DNA of 64,000 bases. Origin: CTSOIL-112 sp049291875. GTDB lineage: Bacteria > Pseudomonadota > Gammaproteobacteria > Burkholderiales > Burkholderiaceae. The stretch covers positions 5,273 through 69,272 of the forward strand of contig JBATQE010000011.1 of NCBI GenBank assembly GCA_049291875.1. The letters run 5' to 3'. Of the stretch, positions 1 through 8,242 are shown one piece after another. Made by a program: the position numbers and the translations under genes. Under the pieces are notes generated by a model. That model saw only the letters and a list, made by a program, of their open reading frames with translations. It was not told where the DNA came from and ran no database searches. Each line of letters opens with the position of its first letter. The stretch's first letter is position 1.

Positions 1-192
1 CGGGTTTTAAAAGACGCGCACCTCAAACTCACCCTGCGCAACGACGCAGGCACGCACAGCGCGATTTGGTTTTTCCACGCCGAGGAAATGCCCTCACCGA
101 TACACGCCGCGTATCAAATGCAACGCAACGAATGGAACGGCAATGTCAGTATTCAATTATTGATCGAGTTTGCGCAAACGATGGAAGAATAA
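1..192 (+). CDS. recJ: RecJ single-strand DNA exonuclease, C-terminal end (partial)
   Basis: The frame is open from base 1 and ends at TAA 190-192, giving the last 63 residues of a gene that starts outside the window. The translation has the RecJ C-terminal OB-fold pattern: RVLKDAHLKLTLR, then a short turn, AIWFFHAEEMP, and a closing NVSIQLLIEF strand. RecJ is a 5'-to-3' single-strand exonuclease used in RecFOR recombination and mismatch repair. The catalytic DHH motifs lie upstream and cannot be seen, so the call rests on the tail alone. Confidence 0.72.
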   Translation, partial: RVLKDAHLKLTLRNDAGTHSAIWFFHAEEMPSPIHAAYQMQRNEWNGNVSIQLLIEFAQTMEE

Positions 193-217
193 TGCTCGGC
201 ATCATTCAAATGTCGCA

Positions 218-238
218 GGGCGGGTTTCAAACCCGCCC
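218..238. repeat. GGGCGGGTTT palindromic repeat, copy 1
   Basis: A perfect inverted repeat with 10-bp arms (GGGCGGGTTT and AAACCCGCCC) around a single C. The same core recurs at 43985-44009 with longer arms, so this is a dispersed intergenic palindrome. It lies 25 bp after the recJ stop and could also act as a transcription barrier, but no T-run follows. The rest of 193-394 shows nothing else I can name. Confidence 0.8.
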
Positions 239-394
239 CTACAAACACCACCCTTGGATCAACATCACGCGTAAACAATAGGAATACAATAATGAAGACA
301 TCGTTACTCGGCAGCAAGTAGGATATAAAATACAGCTTTCGCACCACTTATGTGGCATATGGCTGGCAAATATTCATTTGCCCCACCTACTCAC

Positions 395-823
395 TTAATC
401 AACGTTTCTCTGCCCCAGATATTGAGTAAATCTGAGCAAAAAACCATCGGGGTCTTGTACCAAAAACTCTTTCTGGCCTTCCTCTTGAGTCGACGAAATT
501 TTATACCAACACTCACTCACATCACGGTATAGCTGAATCCCAAGCCGCTCCATCGCTGCCAGCACCACCGACACATCGGGTACTTCAATTTGAAAGTTAA
601 CACCTCGCCCAAGCGGTCGATCCAATGGTTCAATATTCCAACCATGTGCGTGCTGTTGCTCCAGCATCAATTGTGCTTGTCCCAACTCAAGGTACGCAAA
701 AGGCGGGGCATCTCGACGAAACCGCACGCTAAAGCCGGTGGCCAGATAAAAATGCAACGAGGTTTCCAGCGATGTCACCGTTAGCTCGGGAACCAAAGGA
801 TTCCAATAAATTGCTTCGTTCAT
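395..823 (-). CDS. VOC (glyoxalase/bleomycin-resistance) family protein
   Basis: A 142-residue protein of the vicinal oxygen chelate superfamily. It shows the paired beta-alpha-beta-beta-beta pattern: PELTVTSLETSLHFY at the N-terminus, a central FAYLELGQAQLML strand, and the closing QDPDGFLLRF typical of bleomycin-binding-like members. Length matches single-domain VOC proteins of about 120-145 residues. Such proteins are cytoplasmic dimers that bind small molecules or metals; substrate cannot be told from sequence. It stands alone between recJ and a repeat, and is transcribed convergently to recJ. The ATG at 823 is the natural start. Confidence 0.8.
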   Translation of the reverse strand: MNEAIYWNPLVPELTVTSLETSLHFYLATGFSVRFRRDAPPFAYLELGQAQLMLEQQHAHGWNIEPLDRPLGRGVNFQIEVPDVSVVLAAMERLGIQLYRDVSECWYKISSTQEEGQKEFLVQDPDGFLLRFTQYLGQRNVD

Positions 824-861
824 AACGCATCAATCTAAGTAAGGTATTGATAAGTCAGCGC

Positions 862-966
862 GTAGGACGCAATAAGTGCAGCGCATTGCGCCGTATGTGA
901 TCCATTCAGCACCGAGCTATTTTGAATACATGCGGTGCAATGCACCTACGGTTTATTGCACCCTAC
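862..966. repeat. GCAATAA-type hairpin repeat, copy 1
   Basis: About 105 bp bounded by inverted ends: GTAGGACGCAATAA at the left and TTTATTGCACCCTAC at the right, with an inner TGCGCCGTATGTG / TACATGCGGTGCAATGCA pair. A second copy with the same ends and inner blocks is at 62655-62762. It fills the gap between the VOC gene and the YciO-like gene, ending just beyond the latter's stop codon. Confidence 0.8.
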
Positions 967-974
967 ATGTGCCA

Positions 975-1595
975 TCAAATCACCCGACTCAAATCGCCTT
1001 TACCTTCGCGCACCACCACTATTTCAGCTTCCGTCAAATCCAGCACAGTGGTGGACTCGGGTTCGCAGTGGCCGGAGTCAATGATGAGATCGACGCGTTT
1101 GCCGATTTTCTCGGCGATGTCGTCGGCATCACTGAGCGGTACATCGTCGTCCGGCAACATGAGGGTGCAGGAGAGGATGGGTTCGCCCAAGGCTTTGAGC
1201 AAAGCTTGCGCGACGGGATGATCCGGCACACGCAGACCGATGGTGGCTCGTTTGGGGTGCAGGGTGCGACGCGGCACTTCTTTGGTCGCAGGCAGAATGA
1301 AGGTGTAAGCGCCCGGCGTGAGTTGTTTGAGCAGGCGATATTGTTGATTATCCACGCGCGCGTACTGCCCCAATTCGGACAGGTCGTGGCAGACCAGTGT
1401 GAGATGGTGCGAGAGTTCGATTTGGCGGATCTGTAAAATCCGCTCCATCGCTTCGCGGTCGCCGAGCCGACAGCCGAGCGCGTAGCCGGAGTCGGTGGGA
1501 TAAACGATCACGCCATTGCGCTCGATGACCTCAACTGCTTGCGCGATCAGGCGCGCCTGCGGTGATTCGGGGTGAATACTTAACAGGGCGGCCAT
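975..1595 (-). CDS. YciO/Sua5/YrdC family protein (L-threonylcarbamoyladenylate synthase-like)
   Basis: A 206-residue single-domain YrdC-fold protein. The signature VIVYPTDSGYALGCRL lies near residues 30-45 and RATIGLRVPDHPVAQALL near 115-135, as in the YciO branch. TsaC/Sua5 enzymes make threonylcarbamoyl-AMP for the t6A modification of tRNA. YciO relatives share the fold, but their own role is less certain, so I do not assign tsaC. It follows folE2 on the same strand by 21 bp and is probably cotranscribed with it. Start ATG 1595. Confidence 0.85.
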   Translation of the reverse strand: MAALLSIHPESPQARLIAQAVEVIERNGVIVYPTDSGYALGCRLGDREAMERILQIRQIELSHHLTLVCHDLSELGQYARVDNQQYRLLKQLTPGAYTFILPATKEVPRRTLHPKRATIGLRVPDHPVAQALLKALGEPILSCTLMLPDDDVPLSDADDIAEKIGKRVDLIIDSGHCEPESTTVLDLTEAEIVVVREGKGDLSRVI

Positions 1596-1616
1596 GACGA
1601 ACTCCGTGAATAAATT

Positions 1617-2414
1617 TTATAAATCGGTGGAATCAATCAGCGCGTAGGCTGAGTGGTTGTGAATCGATTCGAAGTTTTCCGCCTCAACGGTGAATGCGGT
1701 CACGCCTTTTTGCGCGCGCAGCACACCGGCCACATCGCGCACGAGATCCTCGACGAATTTCGGATTGTCGTAAGCACGCTCGGTGACGTATTTTTCATCA
1801 GGGCGCTTGAGCAGGCCGTATAAATCGCAGGAGCCTTGTTGCTCCACTTCACGAATCAAATGATGCAGGTCAAAGTCGCTCAACGCATCCGCCGCCAAAT
1901 CCATGTGCGCGGTGACGTGTGAACGTTGATTGTGCGCGCCGTAGTCGGAAATCTGTTTGGAGCACGGGCACAGACTGGTCATCGGGATCAGTACGGACAG
2001 CTGCACACGCGCACCGGCTTTATCCGCTGTGCCTTTGAGCGTGATTTCGTAGTCCATCAGGCTTTGAATACCCGAAATCGGCGCGGTTTTTTTGATGAAA
2101 TAGGGGAAACGCACGATGATGTCACCCTCTTCGGCTTCGAGGCGTGCCAACATATCGACCGTGATGACTTGAAAACGGCTCAACGAGAACGCCTCGGTAT
2201 GCTCCTCCAGCAGAGAAATAAAGCGCGACATGTGCGTGCCTTTTTTGTCTGCGGGCAGTTTGACGGTCAACTGGTAGTGACCAATGGTCGCTTGCGCGCC
2301 AGCGCCGAAATCCATCATCATCGGGAAACGCACGTCTTTGATACCGACGCGGGCGATCACCATATTGCGCGGGTCGTGGCTGCTTTGAATATCGGGAATG
2401 TGTGAATGTGTCAT
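1617..2414 (-). CDS. folE2: GTP cyclohydrolase FolE2 (type IB)
   Basis: A 265-residue COG1469 enzyme that opens GTP to dihydroneopterin triphosphate, the first step of folate synthesis. The catalytic cysteine block SLCPCSKQISDYG is present, followed by NQRSHVTAH and the C-terminal ENFESIHNHSAYA with the conserved Glu and His residues. I place the start at ATG 2414 (MTHSHIPDIQ); nine in-frame codons upstream begin only with TTG. Family knowledge: type IB enzymes accept metals other than zinc and are often made under zinc limitation. No folE1 is seen nearby. It sits downstream of dxs on the same strand. Confidence 0.95.
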   Translation of the reverse strand: MTHSHIPDIQSSHDPRNMVIARVGIKDVRFPMMMDFGAGAQATIGHYQLTVKLPADKKGTHMSRFISLLEEHTEAFSLSRFQVITVDMLARLEAEEGDIIVRFPYFIKKTAPISGIQSLMDYEITLKGTADKAGARVQLSVLIPMTSLCPCSKQISDYGAHNQRSHVTAHMDLAADALSDFDLHHLIREVEQQGSCDLYGLLKRPDEKYVTERAYDNPKFVEDLVRDVAGVLRAQKGVTAFTVEAENFESIHNHSAYALIDSTDL

Positions 2415-2537
2415 TGTGTTCGCTTCAGTTGTTATGCTCAATCAGGTTCATAAAATCAGTGGCGTTCTCAATTGCATCAAATTGGTTCAAGCGCACAGGC
2501 TATGTTGTGTCTATTTTCAAATCCATGCGTGATTGAA

Positions 2538-2554
2538 TTGAGAACGGTTCTCAA
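2538..2554. promoter_or_regulatory. 17-bp perfect palindrome upstream of folE2
   Basis: TTGAGAACGGTTCTCAA is an 8-bp inverted repeat around one base, about 125 bp before the folE2 start and directly after the dxs stop. A further GTTCTCAATT half-site in the opposite orientation lies near 2464-2473. There is no T-run, so a repressor operator is likelier than a terminator. It does not match the Zur consensus as I know it. Confidence 0.4.
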
Positions 2555-2560
2555 GTAGAA

Positions 2561-4450
2561 CTATGCCACAAATTGGCGAACCTTGCTGGCGACCGATTCG
2601 GCGTCCAGACCCAGACGCTGATAGATCAGATTGACGTCCCCTTGGTCAATGAACGCGTCGGGTAAACCCAAATGCAGGCATTTCGGCGCGTAGCCGTTGG
2701 CCGCGCACCATTCGGCGACCGCACTGCCCGCACCACCGGCGATACACGAGTCCTCAATGGTGACAATCTGCGTGTGGGTTTTCATCAATTCGTGCAGCAG
2801 CGCTTCGTCCAAGGGCTTGACCCAGCGCATATCCACCAGCGTCGCGTCCGTTGCCTCGGCGGCTGGATGCGCGTGGTGCAGCAATGTGCCGAAAGCCAAA
2901 ATCGCCGTGGCCTGCTCGGTTTTCGTACTGCGGCGCACAACATTGGCCTTGCCCAACGGCAACGGCGTCAATTCATCGGATACAAGCGCGCCCACACCAC
3001 TGCCGCGCGGATAACGCACCGCCGCAGGGCCGTTATACGCATACGCGCTGTTCAGCAAAGCGCGGCATTCGGCCTCATCCGACGGCGTGGCGATCATGAT
3101 GTTCGGAATGCAGCGCATATACGCCACATCATACGCACCCGCGTGCGTTGCCCCGTCCGCACCGACCAGACCGGCGCGGTCTACGGCGAAGGTCACATCC
3201 AGATTTTGCAAAGCAATGTCGTGAATGATCTGGTCATACGCACGCTGCATGAAGGTGGAGTAAATCGCCAACACCGGCTTCATGCCGTCGCAAGCAATGC
3301 CAGCGGCAAACGTTGCGGCGTGCTGCTCGGCAATGCCCACATCAAAATAGCGCGTCGGGAATTTGGCCTCGAATTCGACCAGACCCGAGCCTTCGCGCAT
3401 CGCCGGCGTGATGCCGATGAGTTGATCGTCCGCCTCGGCCATATCGCAAATCCAGCGACCAAACACTTGGGTAAAGGTTTGTTTGACCGGCGCATCCGGC
3501 GTTTCGATACGGACAATGCCCAAACTCGGATCGAATTTGGCCGGACCGTGGTAGGAAATCGGGTCTTGCTCGGCATACGGATAGCCGTTACCTTTTTTGG
3601 TGACGACGTGTAAAAACTGCACGCCGCCGAGTTGTTTGATGTTGTTGAGCGTTGGAATCAACGAGTCCAAATCATGCCCGTCAATCGGCCCGATGTAGTT
3701 CAGACCAAAAGCCTCAAACATCGTGGCGGGTACGAACATGCCCTTGGTATGCTCCTCGAAACGCCGCGCGAATTCGAGCACGCCCGGCGCACCCTGTAAC
3801 ACCTGCTTGAGTTTTTCGCGTGCGCCGGAGACCAAGCGACCGCTCATGATTTTCGCCAAATGGCGATTGAGCGCACCGACGGGCGGTGAAATCGACATAT
3901 CGTTGTCATTCAAAATCACCAGTAAATTGATACCCTCGGTCACGCCCGCGTTGTTCATCGCTTCAAACGCCATACCGCCGGTCAATGCGCCGTCGCCGAT
4001 CACGGCGATGTGCTGGCGTTGCGGCTGTTTCAGTTCACGCGCCGCAACCGCCATGCCCAGTGCGGCGGAAATGCTGGTCGAGGAATGCCCCGTGCCGAAG
4101 GTGTCGTATTCCGACTCTGCGCGCTTCGGAAAGCCGGAAATTCCATCGATTTGACGCAAATGCGCCATTTGCTCGCGTCGTCCGGTGATGATTTTATGAC
4201 CGTAGCTTTGATGACCCACGTCCCACACGATTTTGTCATCCGGCGTGTTGAATACATGATGCAGGGCAATGGTCAGTTCTACCGTACCGAGGTTGGACGA
4301 CAAATGACCGCCGGTTTGCGCCACCGAATTGAGGATAAACGCGCGCAATTCCTCAGCCAATTGCCCGAGCTGCTCGCGCGAGAGTGTACGCACATCCGCC
4401 GGTGAGGCTATGTTGGGGAGAATCGGAGCGTTGTGTGCTGTGCTATTCAT
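2561..4450 (-). CDS. dxs: 1-deoxy-D-xylulose-5-phosphate synthase
   Basis: A 629-residue thiamine-diphosphate enzyme that condenses pyruvate and glyceraldehyde-3-phosphate, the entry step of the MEP isoprenoid pathway; the product also feeds thiamine and pyridoxal synthesis. Visible features are DVGHQSYGHKIITGR, the ThDP/Mg motif GDGALTGGMAFEAMNNAG around residue 152 with NDNDMSIS, and the transketolase-like middle domain YFDVGIAEQHAATFAAG with DRAGLVGADGATHAG. Length is normal (about 620). It lies 72 bp after ispA on the same strand, so ispA-dxs probably share a transcript. No strong ribosome-binding site precedes ATG 4450. Confidence 0.97.
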   Translation of the reverse strand: MNSTAHNAPILPNIASPADVRTLSREQLGQLAEELRAFILNSVAQTGGHLSSNLGTVELTIALHHVFNTPDDKIVWDVGHQSYGHKIITGRREQMAHLRQIDGISGFPKRAESEYDTFGTGHSSTSISAALGMAVAARELKQPQRQHIAVIGDGALTGGMAFEAMNNAGVTEGINLLVILNDNDMSISPPVGALNRHLAKIMSGRLVSGAREKLKQVLQGAPGVLEFARRFEEHTKGMFVPATMFEAFGLNYIGPIDGHDLDSLIPTLNNIKQLGGVQFLHVVTKKGNGYPYAEQDPISYHGPAKFDPSLGIVRIETPDAPVKQTFTQVFGRWICDMAEADDQLIGITPAMREGSGLVEFEAKFPTRYFDVGIAEQHAATFAAGIACDGMKPVLAIYSTFMQRAYDQIIHDIALQNLDVTFAVDRAGLVGADGATHAGAYDVAYMRCIPNIMIATPSDEAECRALLNSAYAYNGPAAVRYPRGSGVGALVSDELTPLPLGKANVVRRSTKTEQATAILAFGTLLHHAHPAAEATDATLVDMRWVKPLDEALLHELMKTHTQIVTIEDSCIAGGAGSAVAEWCAANGYAPKCLHLGLPDAFIDQGDVNLIYQRLGLDAESVASKVRQFVA

Positions 4451-4522
4451 AATCGTTGTTTAAAAATAATCGTTGGCGACCTTAAACAGTCTTTCGTGGC
4501 TTAATCGTGAATTAGTCGTGGT

Positions 4523-5503
4523 TTAAAACAGTCGTTCATGGCAATACGCGGTCAAATCGGCCAAACACTGCACGCCCTGCGTGTATTCGGGCGCGGTATT
4601 GATTTGATTCAAACTCATCAGCGCATCTTTGTACAAAGCTTGCGCGTGCTCGCGCGCACCGTCAATGCCAAGGGCCTGAACATACGTCGGTTTATTCGCC
4701 GAAGCGTCTTTGCCCGCCGTTTTACCCAAGGTTGCGGTGTCTTGCGACGCGTCCAAAATATCATCGACGACTTGGAACAGCAAGCCCAAATCCTCGGCAA
4801 AACGCGATAATGCGGCGGTTTGCGACGGCGACAGCGGATTTTGCCCACACATCGCGCCCATCATCACACTGGCGTGCAGCAATGCGCCGGTTTTCAAGCG
4901 ATGCATGGTCTGCATGGTTTCACTCGCCATCACCTGACCGACGTGATGGCAATCAATCGCCTGGCCACCCGCCATACCCGCAACGCCCGAAGCGCGTGCC
5001 AAGGTGCGGATGAGTTCAACCTGCGCTTGCGCTGACAACTGCGTACTCAATTGCTCATGCGTCAGCACATCAAACGCCAACGTTTGCAAGGCATCACCCG
5101 CCAACAGCGCCTGCGCCTCGCCATAAACAATGTGCACCGTCGGCTGGCCGCGTCGCAAATCATCGTCATCCATACACGGTAAATCGTCGTGAATCAGCGA
5201 ATAAGCGTGAATGTACTCCAAGGCCACGGCGATCTGCATCGCCACCGCCGGCGCGCCGCCGACCAACTGCGCCGCCGCCAAAGCGGCCAGCGCACGAACG
5301 CGTTTCCCACCATTCATCACCCCGTGGCGCATCGCCGATAGCAGTGGCGAATGCACCGCCACCGCGTGCTCGCGGTAGGCATCCAAACCCTCGGCCAAAG
5401 CCTGTTCGACCTGCGGGCGCATGCGTTGTGCCCATGCATTGAACGCTTCAGCCTCGCCTCGGATTGTTACCGTCGCCAAAACCGACGTATCGTCGTGCAT
5501 CAT
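4523..5503 (-). CDS. ispA: Farnesyl diphosphate synthase (geranyltranstransferase)
   Basis: A 326-residue trans-isoprenyl diphosphate synthase that condenses IPP with DMAPP and GPP to farnesyl diphosphate, precursor of quinone tails and undecaprenyl phosphate. The first aspartate-rich motif is LIHDDLPCMDDDDLRRGQ and the second QVVDDILD, with GGKRVRALAALAAAQL near the N-terminus for IPP binding. The start overlaps the xseB stop as ATGA, so translation is probably coupled. The xseB-ispA-dxs order is the standard proteobacterial arrangement. The N-terminal extension before VEQALAEGLDAY is slightly longer than in E. coli. Confidence 0.96.
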   Translation of the reverse strand: MMHDDTSVLATVTIRGEAEAFNAWAQRMRPQVEQALAEGLDAYREHAVAVHSPLLSAMRHGVMNGGKRVRALAALAAAQLVGGAPAVAMQIAVALEYIHAYSLIHDDLPCMDDDDLRRGQPTVHIVYGEAQALLAGDALQTLAFDVLTHEQLSTQLSAQAQVELIRTLARASGVAGMAGGQAIDCHHVGQVMASETMQTMHRLKTGALLHASVMMGAMCGQNPLSPSQTAALSRFAEDLGLLFQVVDDILDASQDTATLGKTAGKDASANKPTYVQALGIDGAREHAQALYKDALMSLNQINTAPEYTQGVQCLADLTAYCHERLF

Positions 5504-5769
5504 GCCTCACCCTCGTTCAAATCCAGCGGACGCACCATATCGGCCTCGACGATTTTCACCTGCTCCTGCACTTTTTGCAGTTGCGACTGACAATATTTGA
5601 CCAAAAACGCGCCGCGTTGATAGGCTTGCAACGATGCCTCCAGCGGCAAGTCGCCATTTTCCATACCGGCAATCAATTGCTCCAACTCACGCATCGCCGC
5701 TTCAAAATCAGCAGGCGATTTCTGGCTCGTTTTAAGTGTCATTTTGGGTGTCGCTTTGGCCGTTGCCAT
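5500..5769 (-). CDS. xseB: Exodeoxyribonuclease VII small subunit
   Basis: An 89-residue XseB. The conserved core is FEAAMRELEQLIAGMENGDLPLEASLQAYQRG, predicted to form a helical hairpin that binds the large nuclease subunit XseA; several copies attach to each XseA. The complex degrades single-stranded DNA. I use ATG 5769 (MATAKATPK) because GAGG lies five bases before it; an ATG six codons upstream has no such site. It is the first gene of the xseB-ispA-dxs group, and xseA is not in the window. Confidence 0.92.
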   Translation of the reverse strand: MATAKATPKMTLKTSQKSPADFEAAMRELEQLIAGMENGDLPLEASLQAYQRGAFLVKYCQSQLQKVQEQVKIVEADMVRPLDLNEGEA

Positions 5770-5947
5770 AGTGTCCTCGATATTCAAACTCTAGCGTATC
5801 CAATCGCGCCAAACAGGCGCAAAATGAATACGATAATAAGTCGCCATTTTACGCCAAAAATGCCCCAATCAACACAGTAAAACCAAAAACCGCGCACCAT
5901 CATCCACAAACAGCCCCAAATACCATATCCAAGGTATAATTCACCCG

Positions 5948-6060
5948 TTTGTTTAGGTGCTCCCTCCCTTGGGAATGACACCGTTTACCAGACGAATGGC
6001 TGTCCATCCGTGGACATGACCGCCGGGGCCGAGCTGCCATCGCAGCCGCCGGACTTACTA
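5948..6060 (+). promoter_or_regulatory. Candidate structured 5' leader of the Rieske oxygenase gene
   Basis: GC-rich sequence between xseB and the Rieske gene contains two well-formed hairpins, TGTCCA-tccg-TGGACA near 6001-6016 and CTGC-catc-GCAG near 6034-6045. They are flanked by complementary CCGCCGG blocks, and the leader ends just before the ribosome-binding site AAGGGA. I could not match it to a riboswitch class I know. The remainder of 5770-5947 looks like ordinary intergenic sequence. Confidence 0.3.
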
Positions 6061-6072
6061 AGGGATAAAACC

Positions 6073-7176
6073 ATGACCCATCCGGGTAACACAACCGAAC
6101 TGTCTATGGGGCAAACCCAACTGCCCGTCTCCGTCTACTTTGACGAATCCTTGTATCAACGCGAACTCGAACTGCTGTTCAAAAACCGCCCGCAATACGT
6201 CGGCCACGAGTTGATGGTGCCGAATGAAGGCGACTATCAAGTCCTCGCCAGCGAGCAAAACGGCCGCGCGCTGATCCGTGACAAAGGCCAAGTACGCCTG
6301 CTGTCCAACGTTTGCCGCCACCGCCAAGCCATCATGCTGACTGATCGGGGCAACGCGCAAAATATCGTCTGCCCGCTGCACCGCTGGACCTACGACCGCG
6401 CAGGCAAACTGCTCGGCGCGCCGCATTTTGCCGATGATCCCTGCCTAAACCTGCACCAAACGCCGGTAAAAAGCTGGAACGGCATGCTGTTCAAAGGTGG
6501 TAGCGAATCGCAAGTCGCGCGCGATTTGACCCAGATGGGTGTGGCCGATAAGCTCAATTTCGATAACTACGCGCTCGGTCGCATCGAGCAACACACCTGC
6601 AATTACAACTGGAAAACCTTTATCGAAGTCTATTTGGAGGACTACCACGTCGCGCCGTTTCACCCGGGCTTAAGCGGTTTTGTCACCTGCGACGACCTCG
6701 CATGGCAATTCGGTGAGCATTACAGCGTGCAAACCGTCGGCGTGTTTAACCAACTCGCCAAACCCGGCTCGCCCGCCTACCAAAAATGGCACGACGAGGT
6801 ACTCAAATACCAAAACGGCGCACCACCGGCGCAAGGCGCGATTTGGCTCACCTACTACCCAAACGTCATGGTCGAATGGTATCCCAACACGCTCGTGGTC
6901 TCCACACTATACCCGCAGGGATTGAACCAAACGCTGAACGTGGTCGAATACTACTACCACGACGACATCGTCGCGTTTGAACCCGACTACATGGAGGCGC
7001 AACGCAACGCCTATATGGAAACCGTGCTGGAGGACGATGAAATCGCCGAACACATGGATCAGGGGCGGCGCGCGCTGTACGAGCGCGGCGACAACGAAAT
7101 TGGCCCATATCAAAGCCCGATGGAGGATGGTATGCAGCATTTTCACGCATGGTATCGACGGATGATGGCGCTGTGA
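6073..7176 (+). CDS. Rieske [2Fe-2S] aromatic ring-hydroxylating oxygenase, alpha-subunit family
   Basis: A 367-residue protein with an N-terminal Rieske domain and a C-terminal catalytic domain. The Rieske ligands are Cys81 and His83 (CRHRQ) and Cys100 and His103 (CPLHRW). The mononuclear iron site is in NWKTFIEVYLEDYHVAPFH, which holds the H-x4-H pair. Such enzymes hydroxylate or demethylate aromatic or quaternary amine substrates with a partner reductase; none is adjacent and the substrate is unknown. I chose ATG 6073 because AAGGGA precedes it; an in-frame ATG 21 codons earlier falls in the structured leader. Its divergence from xseB-ispA-dxs is common in Burkholderiales. Confidence 0.88.
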   Translation: MTHPGNTTELSMGQTQLPVSVYFDESLYQRELELLFKNRPQYVGHELMVPNEGDYQVLASEQNGRALIRDKGQVRLLSNVCRHRQAIMLTDRGNAQNIVCPLHRWTYDRAGKLLGAPHFADDPCLNLHQTPVKSWNGMLFKGGSESQVARDLTQMGVADKLNFDNYALGRIEQHTCNYNWKTFIEVYLEDYHVAPFHPGLSGFVTCDDLAWQFGEHYSVQTVGVFNQLAKPGSPAYQKWHDEVLKYQNGAPPAQGAIWLTYYPNVMVEWYPNTLVVSTLYPQGLNQTLNVVEYYYHDDIVAFEPDYMEAQRNAYMETVLEDDEIAEHMDQGRRALYERGDNEIGPYQSPMEDGMQHFHAWYRRMMAL

Positions 7177-7191
7177 GTATCTATACCTTTT

Positions 7192-7209
7192 ATTGATCAT
7201 GGTATCAAT
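7192..7209. repeat. Short palindrome after the Rieske gene
   Basis: ATTGAT-catggt-ATCAAT is a perfect 6+6 inverted repeat in the gap before suhB. No T-run follows. It may be a weak termination hairpin or a protein-binding site for suhB, which starts about 105 bp downstream. Confidence 0.3.
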
Positions 7210-7314
7210 TATGGAGCTGCACCTCCACAGTGCAATTCCATAGTTTGTACTCAGCCACCAAGTACAATGAGTGGCGTCACTCCTCACCTTCAACCCGCCT
7301 CTTTTTTATAAAAA

Positions 7315-8118
7315 ATGAATACCCCACACCACACCAGCAGCATCGAAATTCTCAAAAGCATTGCCCTCGAAGCCGGCGCCATCGTGCGCAAAGGATTCGC
7401 CGCCAGCAAAGAAATCACCCACAAAGGCACGGCGGATTTGGTCACCCAATACGATGTGGCCACCGAGCAATTCATCATTGAAAAACTGCGCGTCGCCTTC
7501 CCCGAACACACACTGATCGGCGAAGAAACACATCGCGGGGATTTCGGCACAGTATTTGACAAAGCCATCTACATCGACCCGATTGACGGCACCACCAACT
7601 TTGTTCACGGCATACCGCACGTGGCGATCTCCATCGGCGTGTACGAGCACGGCGAAGGCGTGATGGGCGTGGTCTACAACCCAATTTTGGACGAACTGTT
7701 TTGCGCCGTGCGCGGCGAAGGTGCGTGCTGCAACGGCAAACCGATCCACGTCAGCACGCAGGACACTTTGCAACAAGCGCTGATCGCCACCGGCTTTCCC
7801 TACGACAAAAATGAACACGGCGCCAATCATCAGTGGATCATGCGCGCGATGGGCAAAATGCTGCCCCATGTGCGTGACATTCGTCGGCTCGGCTCCGCCG
7901 CATTGGATTTATGCAGCGTCGCACGCGGCGCGATGGATGGCTACTACGAAATCACACTGAATCCGTGGGATGTCGCCGCCGGACTCATCATTGCGCAGGA
8001 AGCCGGCGCCACCGTCACCTCGGCAGATGGTTCACCCGTACATTTTGACAACACCACAGTAATCGCCGCGAACCCCACACTACACACCCAAATCGTACGG
8101 CAATTAAGCACAAATTAA
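7315..8118 (+). CDS. suhB: Inositol-1-monophosphatase family protein SuhB
   Basis: A 267-residue Mg-dependent phosphatase of the IMPase fold. Metal-ligand motifs are LIGEETHRG, DPIDGTTNFVHG and the C-terminal NPWDVAAGLIIAQEAGA. It hydrolyses inositol monophosphate; in enterobacteria SuhB also joins the NusA/RNA polymerase rRNA antitermination complex, which I infer only by family. Length is standard. The gene stands alone. About 125 bp downstream lies a 3' remnant of a second suhB (8243-8578), so this locus once held a tandem pair. Confidence 0.93.
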   Translation: MNTPHHTSSIEILKSIALEAGAIVRKGFAASKEITHKGTADLVTQYDVATEQFIIEKLRVAFPEHTLIGEETHRGDFGTVFDKAIYIDPIDGTTNFVHGIPHVAISIGVYEHGEGVMGVVYNPILDELFCAVRGEGACCNGKPIHVSTQDTLQQALIATGFPYDKNEHGANHQWIMRAMGKMLPHVRDIRRLGSAALDLCSVARGAMDGYYEITLNPWDVAAGLIIAQEAGATVTSADGSPVHFDNTTVIAANPTLHTQIVRQLSTN

Positions 8119-8153
8119 CCATCAAATATCAAAAATACTCGTATGACCGCAGT

Positions 8154-8237
8154 TACGATTAGCGTAGCGTAATCGTACGCATGCGAAAGAAGAAACCGAA
8201 ACATTCGTACGATTACGCGATTACATCGCTAATCGTA
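8154..8237. repeat. Long imperfect hairpin element between suhB and its remnant
   Basis: Two inverted arms: TACGATTAGCG-ta-GCGTAATCGTACG at 8154-8179 and CGTACGATTACGC-gattacat-CGCTAATCGTA at 8206-8237. They form a nearly continuous stem around a 26-base centre. The element ends within a few bases of where homology to suhB resumes, so it may mark the break that removed the front half of the second copy. Confidence 0.75.
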
Positions 8238-8242
8238 CCTAC

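Noticed and set aside
7192..7209. The ATTGAT-N6-ATCAAT palindrome as an FNR site
   Set aside because: FNR sites need four bases between half-sites; here there are six.
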